DNA from: Clostridia bacterium
Lineage (GTDB): Bacteria; Bacillota; Clostridia; Oscillospirales; Acutalibacteraceae
Reading direction: 5' to 3'
Assembly (NCBI GenBank): GCA_017938985.1
Contig: JAGBAK010000073.1
Coordinates: 1 to 54,349 of the forward strand
DNA length: 54,349 nucleotides
Under the pieces are notes generated by a model, which was given only the letters and a program-made list of their open reading frames with translations, made no database searches and was not told where the DNA came from. Position numbers and translations under genes: made by a program. Shown here in pieces: positions 1 through 10,554 of the stretch. The first letter of the stretch is position 1, and each line of letters starts with the position of its first letter.

Positions 1-3
1 ATC

Positions 4-9
4 ACTCCT
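4..9 (-). promoter_or_regulatory. Ribosome-binding-like site of a divergent gene outside the window
   Basis: Read on the minus strand, the first bases contain AGGAG followed by TGAT and then the window edge. This spacing would put a start codon just left of position 1. It suggests a gene divergent from the GH127 gene, and the 156-base spacer would then be shared between the two. The inference rests on one short motif. Confidence 0.3.
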
Positions 10-80
10 GAAAAAATATTTCAAAAATTACATAACCTTATATATTATATCAAATTTTCGTTGAATGTCAATTATGCAGA

Positions 81-126
81 TATATAAAGTTTATATATTG
101 ACCATATAGAATGTGATGTTTATAAT
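81..126 (+). promoter_or_regulatory. Sigma-A promoter with adjoining palindrome, upstream of the GH127 gene
   Basis: The -35 box TTGACC (98-103) and the -10 box TATAAT (121-126) are separated by exactly 17 bases. Immediately upstream, at 81-97, lies the perfect inverted repeat TATATAAA-G-TTTATATA, which abuts the -35 box and is a candidate operator for a sugar-responsive regulator. The palindrome is seen directly; its regulatory role is inferred. AT-rich palindromes can arise by chance. Confidence 0.65.
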
Positions 127-156
127 GTATATATAAAATTATAATCGGAGCTTGCC

Positions 157-2076
157 ATGGACAAACAGAAGTTTTCAAAGCACGTTGAACTTAAAAAAAT
201 CAAAATAACCGACCCTTTCTGGCTCGGCGAAACGGAGCTTGTGCGCAAAGAGGTTATTCCTTATCAGTATGAGGCGCTTCACGACAGAATAGAAGGTGCG
301 GACAAAAGCTACGCCATTGAGAATTTTATTAAGGCGGGCAGAGTTGTTTCTGCACTGAAAAACGGTGAGGAAGTACCCGTTTATCCTGCCGATAAATGGT
401 GTTATGACGATAATAATGCTCATCCCGATGCGTTTCACGGCTGGGTTTTTCAGGACAGCGATGTTTATAAGTGGCTTGAGGCGGTTGCTTTTTCGCTTTC
501 AGATTGCCCCGACGCAGAGCTTGAGGCAAAAGCCGACAGGGTGATTGACCTTGTTTGCGGTGCACAGCTTGAAAACGGTTATCTTGACACGCTTTACGTT
601 ATCAACAATCGGAGCGGAATATTCTCAAATCTCAAGGATTTTCACGAGCTTTACTGCTTCGGACACCTTTCCGAGGCGGCGGTTGCATATTATAAAGCAA
701 CGGGCAAAAGAAAGCTGTTTGATGCCGCCTGCCGTTTTGCGGATTTGATTTGCGATACCTTCGGTGAGGATAAAATCAAAGGCTACGGCGGTCACGAGAT
801 TGCCGAAATGGCGCTTGTCAAGCTGTTTGACGTTACAGAAAACAAAAAATATCTTGATGCGGCGGAATTTTTTATCAATGAGCGCGGCAAAAAGCCGTAT
901 TACTATGATACCGTGCTCGGCAGAGAAACGGTTTATGACAATTATCATTATAATCAGGCGCACTGCGAGCCGAGAAAGCAGCACGAAGCGGTCGGTCACG
1001 CAGTAAGAGGCGTTTATCTTTACAGCGGAATGGCTGACGTTGCAAAACGTTGCGGCGATGATGAGCTTTATTCTGCCTGCAAAAAGCTGGTTGAAAATAT
1101 CATAGATAAAAAGATGTATATAACGGGCGGCATCGGCTCAACGGTTGACGGCGAAGCTTTTTCTTTTGATTACGATTTGCCGAATGACCTTGCATATGCG
1201 GAAACCTGTGCGTCAATCGGTTTTGTTTTCTTTGCGAGAAGAATGCTTGAAATTGCGCCCGATGCGGATATTGCCGATGCGGCGGAGCGTGCGATTTATA
1301 ACACGGTTTTGTCGGGTATGGCACAGGACGGCAAAAGCTTTTTCTACGTAAATCCCCTTGAAGTGCTGCCCGAAGCATCGCACAAGGATTCACGCAAGCG
1401 CCACGTTAAGCCTGTGCGTCAGAAATGGTTTGGCTGTGCCTGCTGTCCGCCCAACCTTGCAAGGCTGATATCGTCAATCGGCGAATACTGCTTTACGGAG
1501 AATGACGAAGCATTGTTTGTTCATCAGTTTATCGGCTGCGAAGCAAAGGCAGAAAATGCGGATATAAAAATCAGCTCAACCTATGCCGAAAACGGCAGGG
1601 TTACAATAGAAATAAGACCTGAAAAAGAAATTACCCTTGCCGTAAGAATACCCAAGTGGTGCGGCAAATATACTTTTTCTCTTCCTTGTGAGGTAAAAGA
1701 CGGCTATGCTTATTTCAGAATATCCGATGAGGCAACGCTTGAGGCAGAGTTTGATATGCAGGCAAAGCTGATTAAATGCTCCAACAGAGTCAGAGAAAAC
1801 ACGGGCAAGGTTGCCGTTGTCAGAGGACCGTTTGTTTATTGCGCTGAGGAAGCGGATAACGGCAAAAATCTGCAGATGCTTCGCATTTCAAAAGAACCCG
1901 ATTTCAGATGCGACGGCGATACGGTTATTGCCGACGGCTTCAGGGAAAAAGAGGACGGCGCACTCTATTCCGAATGGAGCGAAGCGGAAGAAACTCCTGT
2001 TCAAATCAAACTTATTCCGTATTATAAATGGGGCAACAGGGGCGAAAACGAAATGTGCGTATATATCAGAATATAG
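157..2076 (+). CDS. GH127-family (DUF1680) beta-L-arabinofuranosidase-like glycosidase
   Basis: This 639-residue protein has the architecture of GH127, which removes beta-L-arabinofuranose units from plant or glycoprotein glycans using a cysteine nucleophile and a zinc site. An alpha/alpha-barrel N-terminal two thirds is followed by a beta-rich end. The family's zinc and catalytic residues are visible: E349 and C351 in the motif AETCASIG, and C429 and C430 in GCACCPPN. There is no signal peptide, so the enzyme should act in the cytoplasm on imported oligosaccharides. ATG 157 is preceded by GGAG at 147-150. The gene is monocistronic, with its own promoter and terminator. The exact substrate cannot be read from sequence; related families GH137, GH142 and GH146 act on other arabinofuranosides. 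Confidence 0.85.
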   Translation: MDKQKFSKHVELKKIKITDPFWLGETELVRKEVIPYQYEALHDRIEGADKSYAIENFIKAGRVVSALKNGEEVPVYPADKWCYDDNNAHPDAFHGWVFQDSDVYKWLEAVAFSLSDCPDAELEAKADRVIDLVCGAQLENGYLDTLYVINNRSGIFSNLKDFHELYCFGHLSEAAVAYYKATGKRKLFDAACRFADLICDTFGEDKIKGYGGHEIAEMALVKLFDVTENKKYLDAAEFFINERGKKPYYYDTVLGRETVYDNYHYNQAHCEPRKQHEAVGHAVRGVYLYSGMADVAKRCGDDELYSACKKLVENIIDKKMYITGGIGSTVDGEAFSFDYDLPNDLAYAETCASIGFVFFARRMLEIAPDADIADAAERAIYNTVLSGMAQDGKSFFYVNPLEVLPEASHKDSRKRHVKPVRQKWFGCACCPPNLARLISSIGEYCFTENDEALFVHQFIGCEAKAENADIKISSTYAENGRVTIEIRPEKEITLAVRIPKWCGKYTFSLPCEVKDGYAYFRISDEATLEAEFDMQAKLIKCSNRVRENTGKVAVVRGPFVYCAEEADNGKNLQMLRISKEPDFRCDGDTVIADGFREKEDGALYSEWSEAEETPVQIKLIPYYKWGNRGENEMCVYIRI

Positions 2077-2082
2077 AAAAAC

Positions 2083-2118
2083 AACCCTGCATCAATTTAA
2101 GATGCAGGGTTAATTTTT
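2083..2118. terminator. Bidirectional terminator between GH127 and metallophosphoesterase genes
   Basis: AACCCTGCATC (2083-2093), a 7-base loop and GATGCAGGGTT (2101-2111) form a perfect 11-bp stem followed by TAATTTTTG. The convergent gene ends at 2129, so the hairpin can serve both strands. Confidence 0.8.
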
Positions 2119-2128
2119 GTTATGTACG

Positions 2129-3325
2129 TCAGCTCAGCAGACTTTTGATTCCTTTGGAAATAAGAACAAAAACGTTTCTGATTGCAGCAAAAAATTCTGC
2201 AATAAAGTTATCGTATTCCGCATAAGGCTCGTCAACCTGAAGTTCAAAGCGTGCGTTGTCCTTTTTGACCGAGCCTTCGTAGGTGTAAAGCTCGTTTTCA
2301 AAGTTTTCAACGTCATTTTCATCTATTGTGAAAACTCTGTAGCCGTAGGGGCCGGGTTTTGCAAATTCGCAGCCGTAGGTGAAGCCGAGCTCAATGCCGT
2401 CCCAGACACCGGTGTAGCCTTCTGTGTGCCAGTGACCGAAATATGCGCCGAGGATATCGCCCTGTTTTTTCCAGGATTTGAACTGTTCGGTTGTTTCGCC
2501 GGGAATCATTGCACCTGCGTGGTAGCCGTTTGCAAGCTCGTGGTTAAGACGGTAGAATTTGCCGCCCTTAGGAATAGCTCCTTCGTCCCACAGTTTGCAC
2601 TCCTCAAAGAGGTTGCCCATATCGCCGACGGGAATATGCTGGAAAAGCAGTGAGGGCAGGGGCTTGCCGCCGTTTGCCTCGGCAAGTGCGCTGCTTTCAG
2701 CTTCGTACCAAGAAATCTGCTCGGCGTTGACGTTATCTCCTGCGGTGTCCATAAGCCAGATATTAAAAGCCGCCTCGCCGTCGGAGCCGAGAATTTCAAG
2801 GTTATAATCTATTCTGCCTGTGCTGTCGGTGCTTTCGTCAAAGGTAAGGCAATATTCATATGATGAATAAATTTTGAGCCAATCCTCGTTGGTTACACCG
2901 CTCTGATAGTCATTGTTACCCTGAGTTACGGCAAAGGGGATTTTTGCATCATTGATGATTGAAAAAACGTTATCGCAAGCGATTTTTACGTTTTCAAGAG
3001 TGGCGGCGTAGTCAAGTTCACCGTTGTTTTTGATGGTAACGCCTTCTCTGCCGCCTTCGGCATCAACACCTGCGTCACCTGCGCGGCTGTCTTCAACAAT
3101 ATCGCCGGATATAATTACAAGGTCGGGTTTTGTTTCTTCAATTGCAAGAGCAACGAAGTTGGTCAGATCATAAGCGGCGTATCTGTCATCCTGCGGATCA
3201 CTGATGTGAAGAATGACAAATTTGCCGTCATCGCCGAATGCGAGAGACTCGGGAGCGGCGTTTGCGCTGACGGGAACGCATAAAAGCATTGCCGCAGCAA
3301 GTACGATGCAAAGTAACTTTTTCAT
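2129..3325 (-). CDS. Secreted calcineurin-like metallophosphoesterase
   Basis: The 398-residue protein begins with a Sec signal peptide of about 23 residues (MKKLLCIVLAAAMLLCVPVSANA) and then a metallophosphoesterase fold. Metal-binding blocks appear in order: HISDPQ (D43), SGDIVE, GNND, FQHIP and GHWH. The first block reads D-x-Q where many family members have D-x-H. Such enzymes hydrolyse phosphomonoesters or phosphodiesters with two metal ions outside the membrane. The start at 3325 is chosen because AAAGGAG precedes it; a longer open frame upstream only overlaps the neighbouring gene. The C-terminus is an amphipathic helix that could touch the membrane. It is the last gene of the trmN6-like/rsmI operon, 13 bases after the 207-residue protein. 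The substrate is unknown. Confidence 0.75.
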   Translation of the reverse strand: MKKLLCIVLAAAMLLCVPVSANAAPESLAFGDDGKFVILHISDPQDDRYAAYDLTNFVALAIEETKPDLVIISGDIVEDSRAGDAGVDAEGGREGVTIKNNGELDYAATLENVKIACDNVFSIINDAKIPFAVTQGNNDYQSGVTNEDWLKIYSSYEYCLTFDESTDSTGRIDYNLEILGSDGEAAFNIWLMDTAGDNVNAEQISWYEAESSALAEANGGKPLPSLLFQHIPVGDMGNLFEECKLWDEGAIPKGGKFYRLNHELANGYHAGAMIPGETTEQFKSWKKQGDILGAYFGHWHTEGYTGVWDGIELGFTYGCEFAKPGPYGYRVFTIDENDVENFENELYTYEGSVKKDNARFELQVDEPYAEYDNFIAEFFAAIRNVFVLISKGIKSLLS

Positions 3326-3338
3326 TTTGAGTTCTCCT

Positions 3339-3962
3339 TTATATGAATTTTTCAGGTGCTGATTTAATGAATTCACCTGCTTTGGTGCAGATGGAATCAA
3401 TTGGTGCAAGTTCCTTGAAGCTTGCGTCGAGCTTTTTGATTTCTTCGGGAATGAACGAAACGTTTTCGTTATCGTCGTCGAAGGCATCAAACTCATTTTT
3501 AAAAACCTCAACCGCTTCGCCGTCAAGCAGACGTCCGATTGCTTCAAGCGCAACGTCGGTCAGCGGCTTTGTGCAGTTTTCAAAAAAACCGCTCAAACGG
3601 TTTCCGCCGTCATCAATAACGGTGTAGAGAGCATAGATTTCTTTTTGTTCCTGCGTAAGAGCGTCGAATTCTGCCATAATATCGTCTTTGTCGGCAACTC
3701 TTTTTTGCAGATTGAGGGCAACTCCCTTGAAAAGACGGTCAGCTTCGGCAGAAGCGATAAGACTTTCGGTCAGGATTGCAAATTCGTTGCAAAGTTCGTT
3801 TTCTTCTTTGATTTTCTTTATTGTTTTTTCGTTTGCGGCATAGCGTTTTGAACTTGCCTGCGCTGCCTTTAAGCAGATAAAAAACGTCAGAAGAACAGCA
3901 CCGACAAGCACGAAAATCCACACGGGGTGGTCAGCATAATATTTTAAAGCTTCTTTAATCAT
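3339..3962 (-). CDS. Uncharacterised single-pass membrane protein
   Basis: I do not recognise this 207-residue protein. Residues about 10-35 form one transmembrane helix (HPVWIFVLVGAVLLTFFICL). The rest is a charged, mostly helical, probably cytoplasmic domain. Its first part (AANEKTIKKIKEENELCNEF) looks like a coiled coil, and an acidic stretch FDAFDDDNEN lies near residue 165. The start at 3962 has GAGGAGGG in front of it; an upstream ATG overlapping the rsmI stop has no ribosome binding site. The gene lies between rsmI and the secreted phosphoesterase with tight spacing, so it is co-transcribed with them. Nothing visible ties it to RNA modification. Confidence 0.65.
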   Translation of the reverse strand: MIKEALKYYADHPVWIFVLVGAVLLTFFICLKAAQASSKRYAANEKTIKKIKEENELCNEFAILTESLIASAEADRLFKGVALNLQKRVADKDDIMAEFDALTQEQKEIYALYTVIDDGGNRLSGFFENCTKPLTDVALEAIGRLLDGEAVEVFKNEFDAFDDDNENVSFIPEEIKKLDASFKELAPIDSICTKAGEFIKSAPEKFI

Positions 3963-3976
3963 TTTACCCTCCTCAA

Positions 3977-4801
3977 TCATTCAACAAGAAATTTGTATAT
4001 ATCGCCTTTTTTGAAGCCGCTTTCTTTTGCAGCAATTTTGGCTGCGGCGGTTTTTGTTTCGCCCTTTGCAATCAGCTCGTTTGCATAGGCAACCGCCTGC
4101 TCAAGCGTCATTTCTTCGGCTTCTTTTCGGGGTGCGCCCGAAACAATAAGAACTATTTCACCCTTGAGCTGCTCCGATGAATATTTTTCGGCGGCGGAGC
4201 AAAGGGTTGTTTTTATAACCTGCTCGTGGATTTTTGTAAGCTCACGCACAATGGCTGTTTCTCTGTCGCCCAGAGCGGCGGCGAGGTCTGCGAGGGCAGA
4301 AGCCAGCTTGTGCGGTGCTTCATAAAAAATCATTGTGCGCTCTTCACTTACAAGAGAATTAATTATATATTTGCGCTCGCTTTTATCGGTGGGCAAAAAT
4401 CCTTCAAAGGTAAAACGCCTTGACGGCATACCCGAAACTGCAAGCGCAGTTGCGAATGCACACGGACCCGGCACAGCCTCAACCTTTATGCCTTTTTCTA
4501 TGCAAAGCTTAACAAGGTCCTCGCCGGGGTCGGAGATTGCGGGCATACCTGCGTCGGTAACAATAACACCGTTTTCGCCCGAAAGGAGCTTATCGGCAAT
4601 GAAAGGTCCTCTTTCAAATTTGTTATGCTCGAAATAGCTTATCATCGGCTTTTTTATTCCGAAATGGTTGAGCAGCTTGAGCGTAACCCTTGTATCCTCT
4701 GCAGCAATGAAATCGCATTTTTCAAGAGTTTCAAGCGCTCTGGGAGAAATATCGCCCAGATTGCCTATCGGCGTTCCGACAACGTATAAAGTTCCGCTCA
4801 A
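3977..4801 (-). CDS. rsmI: 16S rRNA (cytidine1402-2'-O)-methyltransferase RsmI
   Basis: This 274-residue SAM-dependent enzyme of the tetrapyrrole-methylase fold 2'-O-methylates C1402 in the 16S rRNA decoding centre. Diagnostic blocks are LYVVGTPIGNLGDIS at the N-terminus, AAEDTR, VTDAGMPAISDPG, PGPCAFATALAVSG and FEGFLP. The C-terminal region (about 230-274) carries the small helical extension with ETKTAAAKIAAKESG and KGDIYKFL. The gene starts with TTG at 4801, whose bases overlap the stop of the upstream methyltransferase; GAGGTG just upstream is the ribosome binding site. The overlap indicates translational coupling. Confidence 0.93.
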   Translation of the reverse strand: MSGTLYVVGTPIGNLGDISPRALETLEKCDFIAAEDTRVTLKLLNHFGIKKPMISYFEHNKFERGPFIADKLLSGENGVIVTDAGMPAISDPGEDLVKLCIEKGIKVEAVPGPCAFATALAVSGMPSRRFTFEGFLPTDKSERKYIINSLVSEERTMIFYEAPHKLASALADLAAALGDRETAIVRELTKIHEQVIKTTLCSAAEKYSSEQLKGEIVLIVSGAPRKEAEEMTLEQAVAYANELIAKGETKTAAAKIAAKESGFKKGDIYKFLVE

Positions 4802-5535
4802 GTGTTTTCACCTCGGTTTTCAAGAAGATAATCGCCGTAAATTTTTTTCATTTCATCGGAATATCCGTTTTCGCCGTAAACAAAAAGCTCGGGGTCAACG
4901 GTCATTCCGCTTTTTCCGCCGCGTCGGCCCTCAACAAGAGCAAGCCACGGTGCTTTGCCTGCGCATTTTGAAACAAGGCGCAAACGCTTCGGCTCAATGC
5001 CTGCCGCTTTCATTTCGCAGAAAAGCTCACACAGACGCTCGGGGCGGATGCACATACACAGCTTGCCGCCAAAGTTGAGCAGCTTTGCCGAAACGGTACA
5101 TATATCCGTAAAAGTGCACATTGTTTCGTGCCTTGCGATTTTATCGGCACCCGACCTGCTTTCAATTCCCGCGCCGCTTGCTTTATAGGGCGGATTCATT
5201 GTTACAAGGTCAAAACATCCGAAAGGCACAACGCCTTTGAGCGCCTTGAGGTCGGCATTGACGGCGGTCAGCCTGTCCGAAAGGTTGTTGAATTCAACGG
5301 CTTTTTCAATCTGCTCCGCTCCGAGCGGCTGAATTTCAACAGCGGTAATTTTGCCCGTTTCTTTTTTGCACCAGAGCAGGGGGATAATGCCGCAACCTGA
5401 ACCGAGGTCGCAGCAGACCGTTCTTTTTGAGGGCGAAGCAAAGTCCGCAAGCAAAACGGCATCGGTGCCGAAGGTGTGAGCCTGCGAAACAAAGGCGGTT
5501 ATGCCGCCGCCGAGATATTCCTGACGAAAATCCAT
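4798..5535 (-). CDS. TrmN6-like tRNA1(Val) adenine-37 N6-methyltransferase
   Basis: The 245-residue class I SAM methyltransferase shows the SAM-binding block CCDLGSGCGIIPLLW and the N6-adenine catalytic motif MNPPYK in LVTMNPPYKASG. These match the YfiC/TrmN6 (B. subtilis YabB-type) family that methylates A37 of tRNA1(Val). The gene neighbour rsmI is the usual partner in Firmicutes, supporting the assignment. The ATG at 5535 is preceded by GGGAGG at 5-base spacing; a TTG 15 bases further upstream overlaps that site and is less likely. It is the promoter-proximal gene of a four-gene minus-strand operon divergent from ctsR. The precise tRNA target is inferred from family membership. Confidence 0.85.
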   Translation of the reverse strand: MDFRQEYLGGGITAFVSQAHTFGTDAVLLADFASPSKRTVCCDLGSGCGIIPLLWCKKETGKITAVEIQPLGAEQIEKAVEFNNLSDRLTAVNADLKALKGVVPFGCFDLVTMNPPYKASGAGIESRSGADKIARHETMCTFTDICTVSAKLLNFGGKLCMCIRPERLCELFCEMKAAGIEPKRLRLVSKCAGKAPWLALVEGRRGGKSGMTVDPELFVYGENGYSDEMKKIYGDYLLENRGENT

Positions 5536-5840
5536 AATATCCTCCCTCAAATTTGTTATTTAAATATTATAACATATTTAATATGTAAAAGTAAAGAAAA
5601 AGAAGGCGATAAGTTGACGCTTCTTGTTTGTTATGATTTTTGACTTTCTGATGATAATTTTTGGAATAGTTTCCATAATACTACATAAATTACAACCTGA
5701 ATCTGAAATCTGACTTTAACTTTCACAGCTGACCGAAGGTCAAACTTTGCTGAAATGCAAAAAATTAAAAATCAAAGAAAAACGGAGCAAATTGAAGAAA
5801 ATATGCGATAATCGCCAAAATCAAAGGTCAAACAAACAAT

Positions 5841-5857
5841 TTTGACCTTTTCTGACC
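5841..5857 (-). promoter_or_regulatory. CtsR operator overlapping the upstream edge of the -35 box
   Basis: On the minus strand this reads GGTCAGA-AAA-GGTCAAA. That is the CtsR tandem heptamer (A/GGTCAAA, 3-base spacer with central A, A/GGTCAAA) with one mismatch in the first heptamer. It lies directly upstream of the -35 hexamer at 5859. Confidence 0.6.
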
Positions 5858-5858
5858 T

Positions 5859-5887
5859 TTGACCTTTTGACTTTCGGGAGCTATAAT
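5859..5887 (+). promoter_or_regulatory. Sigma-A promoter of the ctsR operon
   Basis: TTGACC (5859-5864) and TATAAT (5882-5887) are separated by 17 bases. Transcription should start near 5894, about 60 bases before the ctsR start codon. CtsR heptamer pairs lie on both sides, as expected for autoregulated class III heat-shock control. Confidence 0.8.
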
Positions 5888-5896
5888 AAGCACAAA

Positions 5897-5913
5897 GGTC
5901 AAAGAAAGTCAAA
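5897..5913 (+). promoter_or_regulatory. CtsR operator at the transcription start
   Basis: GGTCAAA-GAA-AGTCAAA is a perfect match to the CtsR consensus of two heptamers with a 3-base NAN spacer. A third overlapping AGTCAAA follows at 5913-5919. Its position just after the -10 box would let bound CtsR block initiation. Confidence 0.85.
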
Positions 5914-5953
5914 GTCAAATTGCGACGTTTTGCAACCAAAAGGAGCTGATATA

Positions 5954-6409
5954 ATGAGTTTGAGCAACGATATTGCAAGAATGCTTATGGAAATGCTTGA
6001 GCAGGACGGTACAATCGAAATACAGCGTAACGAGCTTGCGCAGACCCTCGGCTGCGTACCCAGCCAGATAAACTACGTTATTTCTTCAAGATTCACGCCC
6101 GAACACGGCTACATTGTTGAAAGCCGCAGAGGCGGTGGCGGTTACATCAAAATAACAAGGGTGAGCATCGATAAACCCTCGGCGATAATGCACACGGTCA
6201 ACCATATCGGCGACGAAGCGGATTTTTCGGTTTGCAGAGCGCACACGCTGAATCTGCTCAACGCAGGAATCATTGACAAAACCTCGGCAAAGCTTATGCT
6301 TGCCGCAACGGGCGACAGTTCACTGCGGATGCTTCCGCCGACCGTCAGGGACAGGGTGCGAACAACGATTTTTAAACAAATGCTTTTAACTCTTGATACA
6401 CACAGATAG
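5954..6409 (+). CDS. ctsR: Heat-shock transcriptional repressor CtsR
   Basis: CtsR is the dimeric winged-helix repressor of clp genes in Gram-positive bacteria; it loses DNA binding on heating and is then handed to McsB and ClpCP. The 151-residue protein has the N-terminal helix-turn-helix (SLSNDIARMLMEMLEQDG through SQINYVISSRF). It also has the thermosensing wing with the tetraglycine loop RGGGGYI at residues 59-65, and a helical C-terminal domain ending near MLLTLDTHR. The ATG at 5954 follows AAAAGGAG; a longer open frame upstream runs through the operator region and is not coding. It heads the four-gene operon and its own operators flank the promoter. Confidence 0.95.
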   Translation: MSLSNDIARMLMEMLEQDGTIEIQRNELAQTLGCVPSQINYVISSRFTPEHGYIVESRRGGGGYIKITRVSIDKPSAIMHTVNHIGDEADFSVCRAHTLNLLNAGIIDKTSAKLMLAATGDSSLRMLPPTVRDRVRTTIFKQMLLTLDTHR

Positions 6410-6426
6410 GGAAAGGATGATTGAAT

Positions 6427-6939
6427 ATGTTATGTCAGAATTGCGGAAAGAACGAAGCAACAACACACCTCAAGCAGATAATCAACGGCGATATGGCTGA
6501 AAGCCATCTTTGCTCCGACTGCGCTTCGCATCTTGGTTATTCCGATATGTTTTCGGGCTTCGGACTTAATCTTTCGGAGCTTTTCGGCAGCCTTCTGGGC
6601 GATACGATGCCGTCGCTTGCTTCGGGCAGCGCACCCCGTTGCCCCAAATGCGGCACGGCTTTCAGCGACATTGTCAGAGACGGCAAGGTCGGCTGTGCAG
6701 AGTGCTACAGAACTTTTTACGATAAGCTTCTGCCCTCCATTCAGAGAATCCACGGCAAGATAAAGCACAGCGGCAAAACAAGCCACAGTGCACCTGCCGA
6801 GGTCAAGGTGGAAACAAAAGAAGAAAAAGTTGAAAAGCTTAAGGCTCAGATGAATGAAGCCGTTGCCAAACAGGAGTTTGAGCAGGCGGCAAAAATCAGA
6901 GACGAAATAAAGGCTCTTGAAGAAGGAGGCGAAAACTGA
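6427..6939 (+). CDS. mcsA: McsA, zinc-finger activator of the McsB arginine kinase
   Basis: McsA activates McsB and helps deliver substrates to ClpC. The 170-residue protein has four Cys pairs in its first half (CQNCG, CSDC, CPKCG and CAEC), which form the zinc fingers. Its C-terminal UVR domain (VEKLKAQMNEAVAKQEFEQA onward) matches the UVR segment inside ClpC. AAAGGA at 6411-6416 precedes the chosen ATG 6427; an in-frame TTG at 6421 would be unusually close to it. The stop overlaps the mcsB start by one base. Confidence 0.93.
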   Translation: MLCQNCGKNEATTHLKQIINGDMAESHLCSDCASHLGYSDMFSGFGLNLSELFGSLLGDTMPSLASGSAPRCPKCGTAFSDIVRDGKVGCAECYRTFYDKLLPSIQRIHGKIKHSGKTSHSAPAEVKVETKEEKVEKLKAQMNEAVAKQEFEQAAKIRDEIKALEEGGEN

Positions 6940-7949
6940 TGAGCAAATGGTACATTGAAAAAGGCGACCAGGGCGACGTTGTTTTAAGCACACGTATCCG
7001 CCTCGCACGCAACCTTGATGAATTTCCGTTTCCTGCAAAGCTTGACGTTGCAGGTAAAAACAGAGTGAATTCGCTTGTCAAAAGCGCTCTTTTTGAAAAC
7101 GACAGCAAGGATTTCAGCTATATCGAAATGAAAGACCTCAGCCGTAAGCAGGCGGTTTCGCTTGCCGAAAGACATCTTATCAGTCCCGAATTTGCCGCTA
7201 AAAAAGACGGCAGCGCACTTATGCTTTCGGGCGATGAGGGCGTGAGCATAATGCTTTGCGAAGAGGACCACATCAGACTTCAGGTGATGAAGGCGGGTCT
7301 TGCTCTTGAAGAGGCGTTTGACATTGCCGATAAGCTTGACAGCCTTCTTGATTCAAGACTCAGCTACGCTTTTGACGAAAGAATCGGTTATCTTACCGCC
7401 TGCCCGACCAATCTCGGCACGGCAATGAGAGCGTCGGTTATGCTTCACCTGCCGGCACTTACAAGGTGCGGTCAGATAAGCCGCCTTGCAAACACCGTTT
7501 CAAAGCTCGGTCTTACAATAAGAGGAGCTTACGGCGAAGGCTCGCGTTCAAGCGGCGACATCTATCAGATAAGCAACCAGATAACTCTCGGAATTACCGA
7601 AGAAACGGCGATTGCAAATCTTAAATCCATTGTGCTTCAGCTTGTCGGTCAGGAAAGAGCTGCAGCCGCAAAAATGGTCAGGAATGCCGCCGATGAGGAC
7701 AAAATTTTCAGAGCATACGGGATTCTCAAAAACGCACGTCTGCTCAGCACAGAAGAATTTATGGAACTTGCTTCACTTGTACGTCTTGGTGCGGCAAGAG
7801 GAATTTTGGACGTAAATATTGAAAAAATAAATGAACTGATAGTCAACATGCAGCCTGCAACAGTCAGCGCAGCAAACGAAAATGCTGATTCGGCGGCGGC
7901 AAGGGATGCCGTCAGGGCGGCTGCCGTGCGAGAAGCACTTGCAGACTGA
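6939..7949 (+). CDS. mcsB: McsB protein-arginine kinase
   Basis: McsB phosphorylates arginines on misfolded proteins and on CtsR, marking them for ClpC-ClpP degradation. The 336-residue protein shows the guanido-kinase signatures: LSTRIRLARN at the N-terminus, ACPTNLGTAMRASVMLHLP with the conserved C155, GEGSRSSGDIYQISNQITLG for nucleotide binding, and a helical C-terminal part with FRAYG. The length is slightly below the usual 350-360 residues. The ATG overlaps the mcsA stop as TGATG, indicating translational coupling. Confidence 0.94.
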   Translation: MSKWYIEKGDQGDVVLSTRIRLARNLDEFPFPAKLDVAGKNRVNSLVKSALFENDSKDFSYIEMKDLSRKQAVSLAERHLISPEFAAKKDGSALMLSGDEGVSIMLCEEDHIRLQVMKAGLALEEAFDIADKLDSLLDSRLSYAFDERIGYLTACPTNLGTAMRASVMLHLPALTRCGQISRLANTVSKLGLTIRGAYGEGSRSSGDIYQISNQITLGITEETAIANLKSIVLQLVGQERAAAAKMVRNAADEDKIFRAYGILKNARLLSTEEFMELASLVRLGAARGILDVNIEKINELIVNMQPATVSAANENADSAAARDAVRAAAVREALAD

Positions 7950-7984
7950 TGAGGCTTGATACAGTTTAATTCGGGGGGATTAAA

Positions 7985-10423
<2,439 letters not shown>

Positions 10424-10441
10424 TTTTTGATATAAATTAAA

Positions 10442-10485
10442 AACAGGCTTGCAGTTGATTATCACTGCAAGCCTGTTGGCTTTTA
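10442..10485. terminator. Terminator after clpC
   Basis: AACAGGCTTGCAGT (10442-10455), an 8-base loop and ACTGCAAGCCTGTT (10464-10477) make a perfect 14-bp stem followed by GGCTTTTATC. It lies between convergent clpC and the UPF0210 gene. Confidence 0.85.
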
Positions 10486-10489
10486 TCAC

Positions 10490-10510
10490 GGACAACCGCA
10501 AGGGTTGTCC
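10490..10510. repeat. Degenerate copy of a dispersed hairpin repeat
   Basis: GGACAACC-GCAAG-GGTTGTCC is a palindrome related to the copies at 39307-39331 and 52061-52085. It lacks their flanking CCTAC (here CATAC), so it may be a decayed member. Confidence 0.55.
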
Positions 10511-10554
10511 ATACTTTGTTTCTGTCAGTCTGCGCTTCGTGAGGCAGTCTTTGT

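Larger units (their letters stand above)
5536..5953. promoter_or_regulatory. Divergent spacer rich in CtsR half-sites
   Basis: This 418-base spacer holds no gene. Beyond the two full operators listed separately, GGTCAAA half-sites occur at 5738-5744 and 5826-5832, and a TTTGACT half-site (minus orientation) near 5639-5645. Additional overlapping copies occur at 5861-5875 and 5913-5919. The spread suggests a multi-site CtsR-controlled region. The half-sites far from the promoter may be chance matches. Confidence 0.6.

Noticed and set aside
3326..3553. Longer start for the metallophosphoesterase
   Set aside because: The extension overlaps the 207-residue gene in another frame and hides the signal peptide that begins at 3325.
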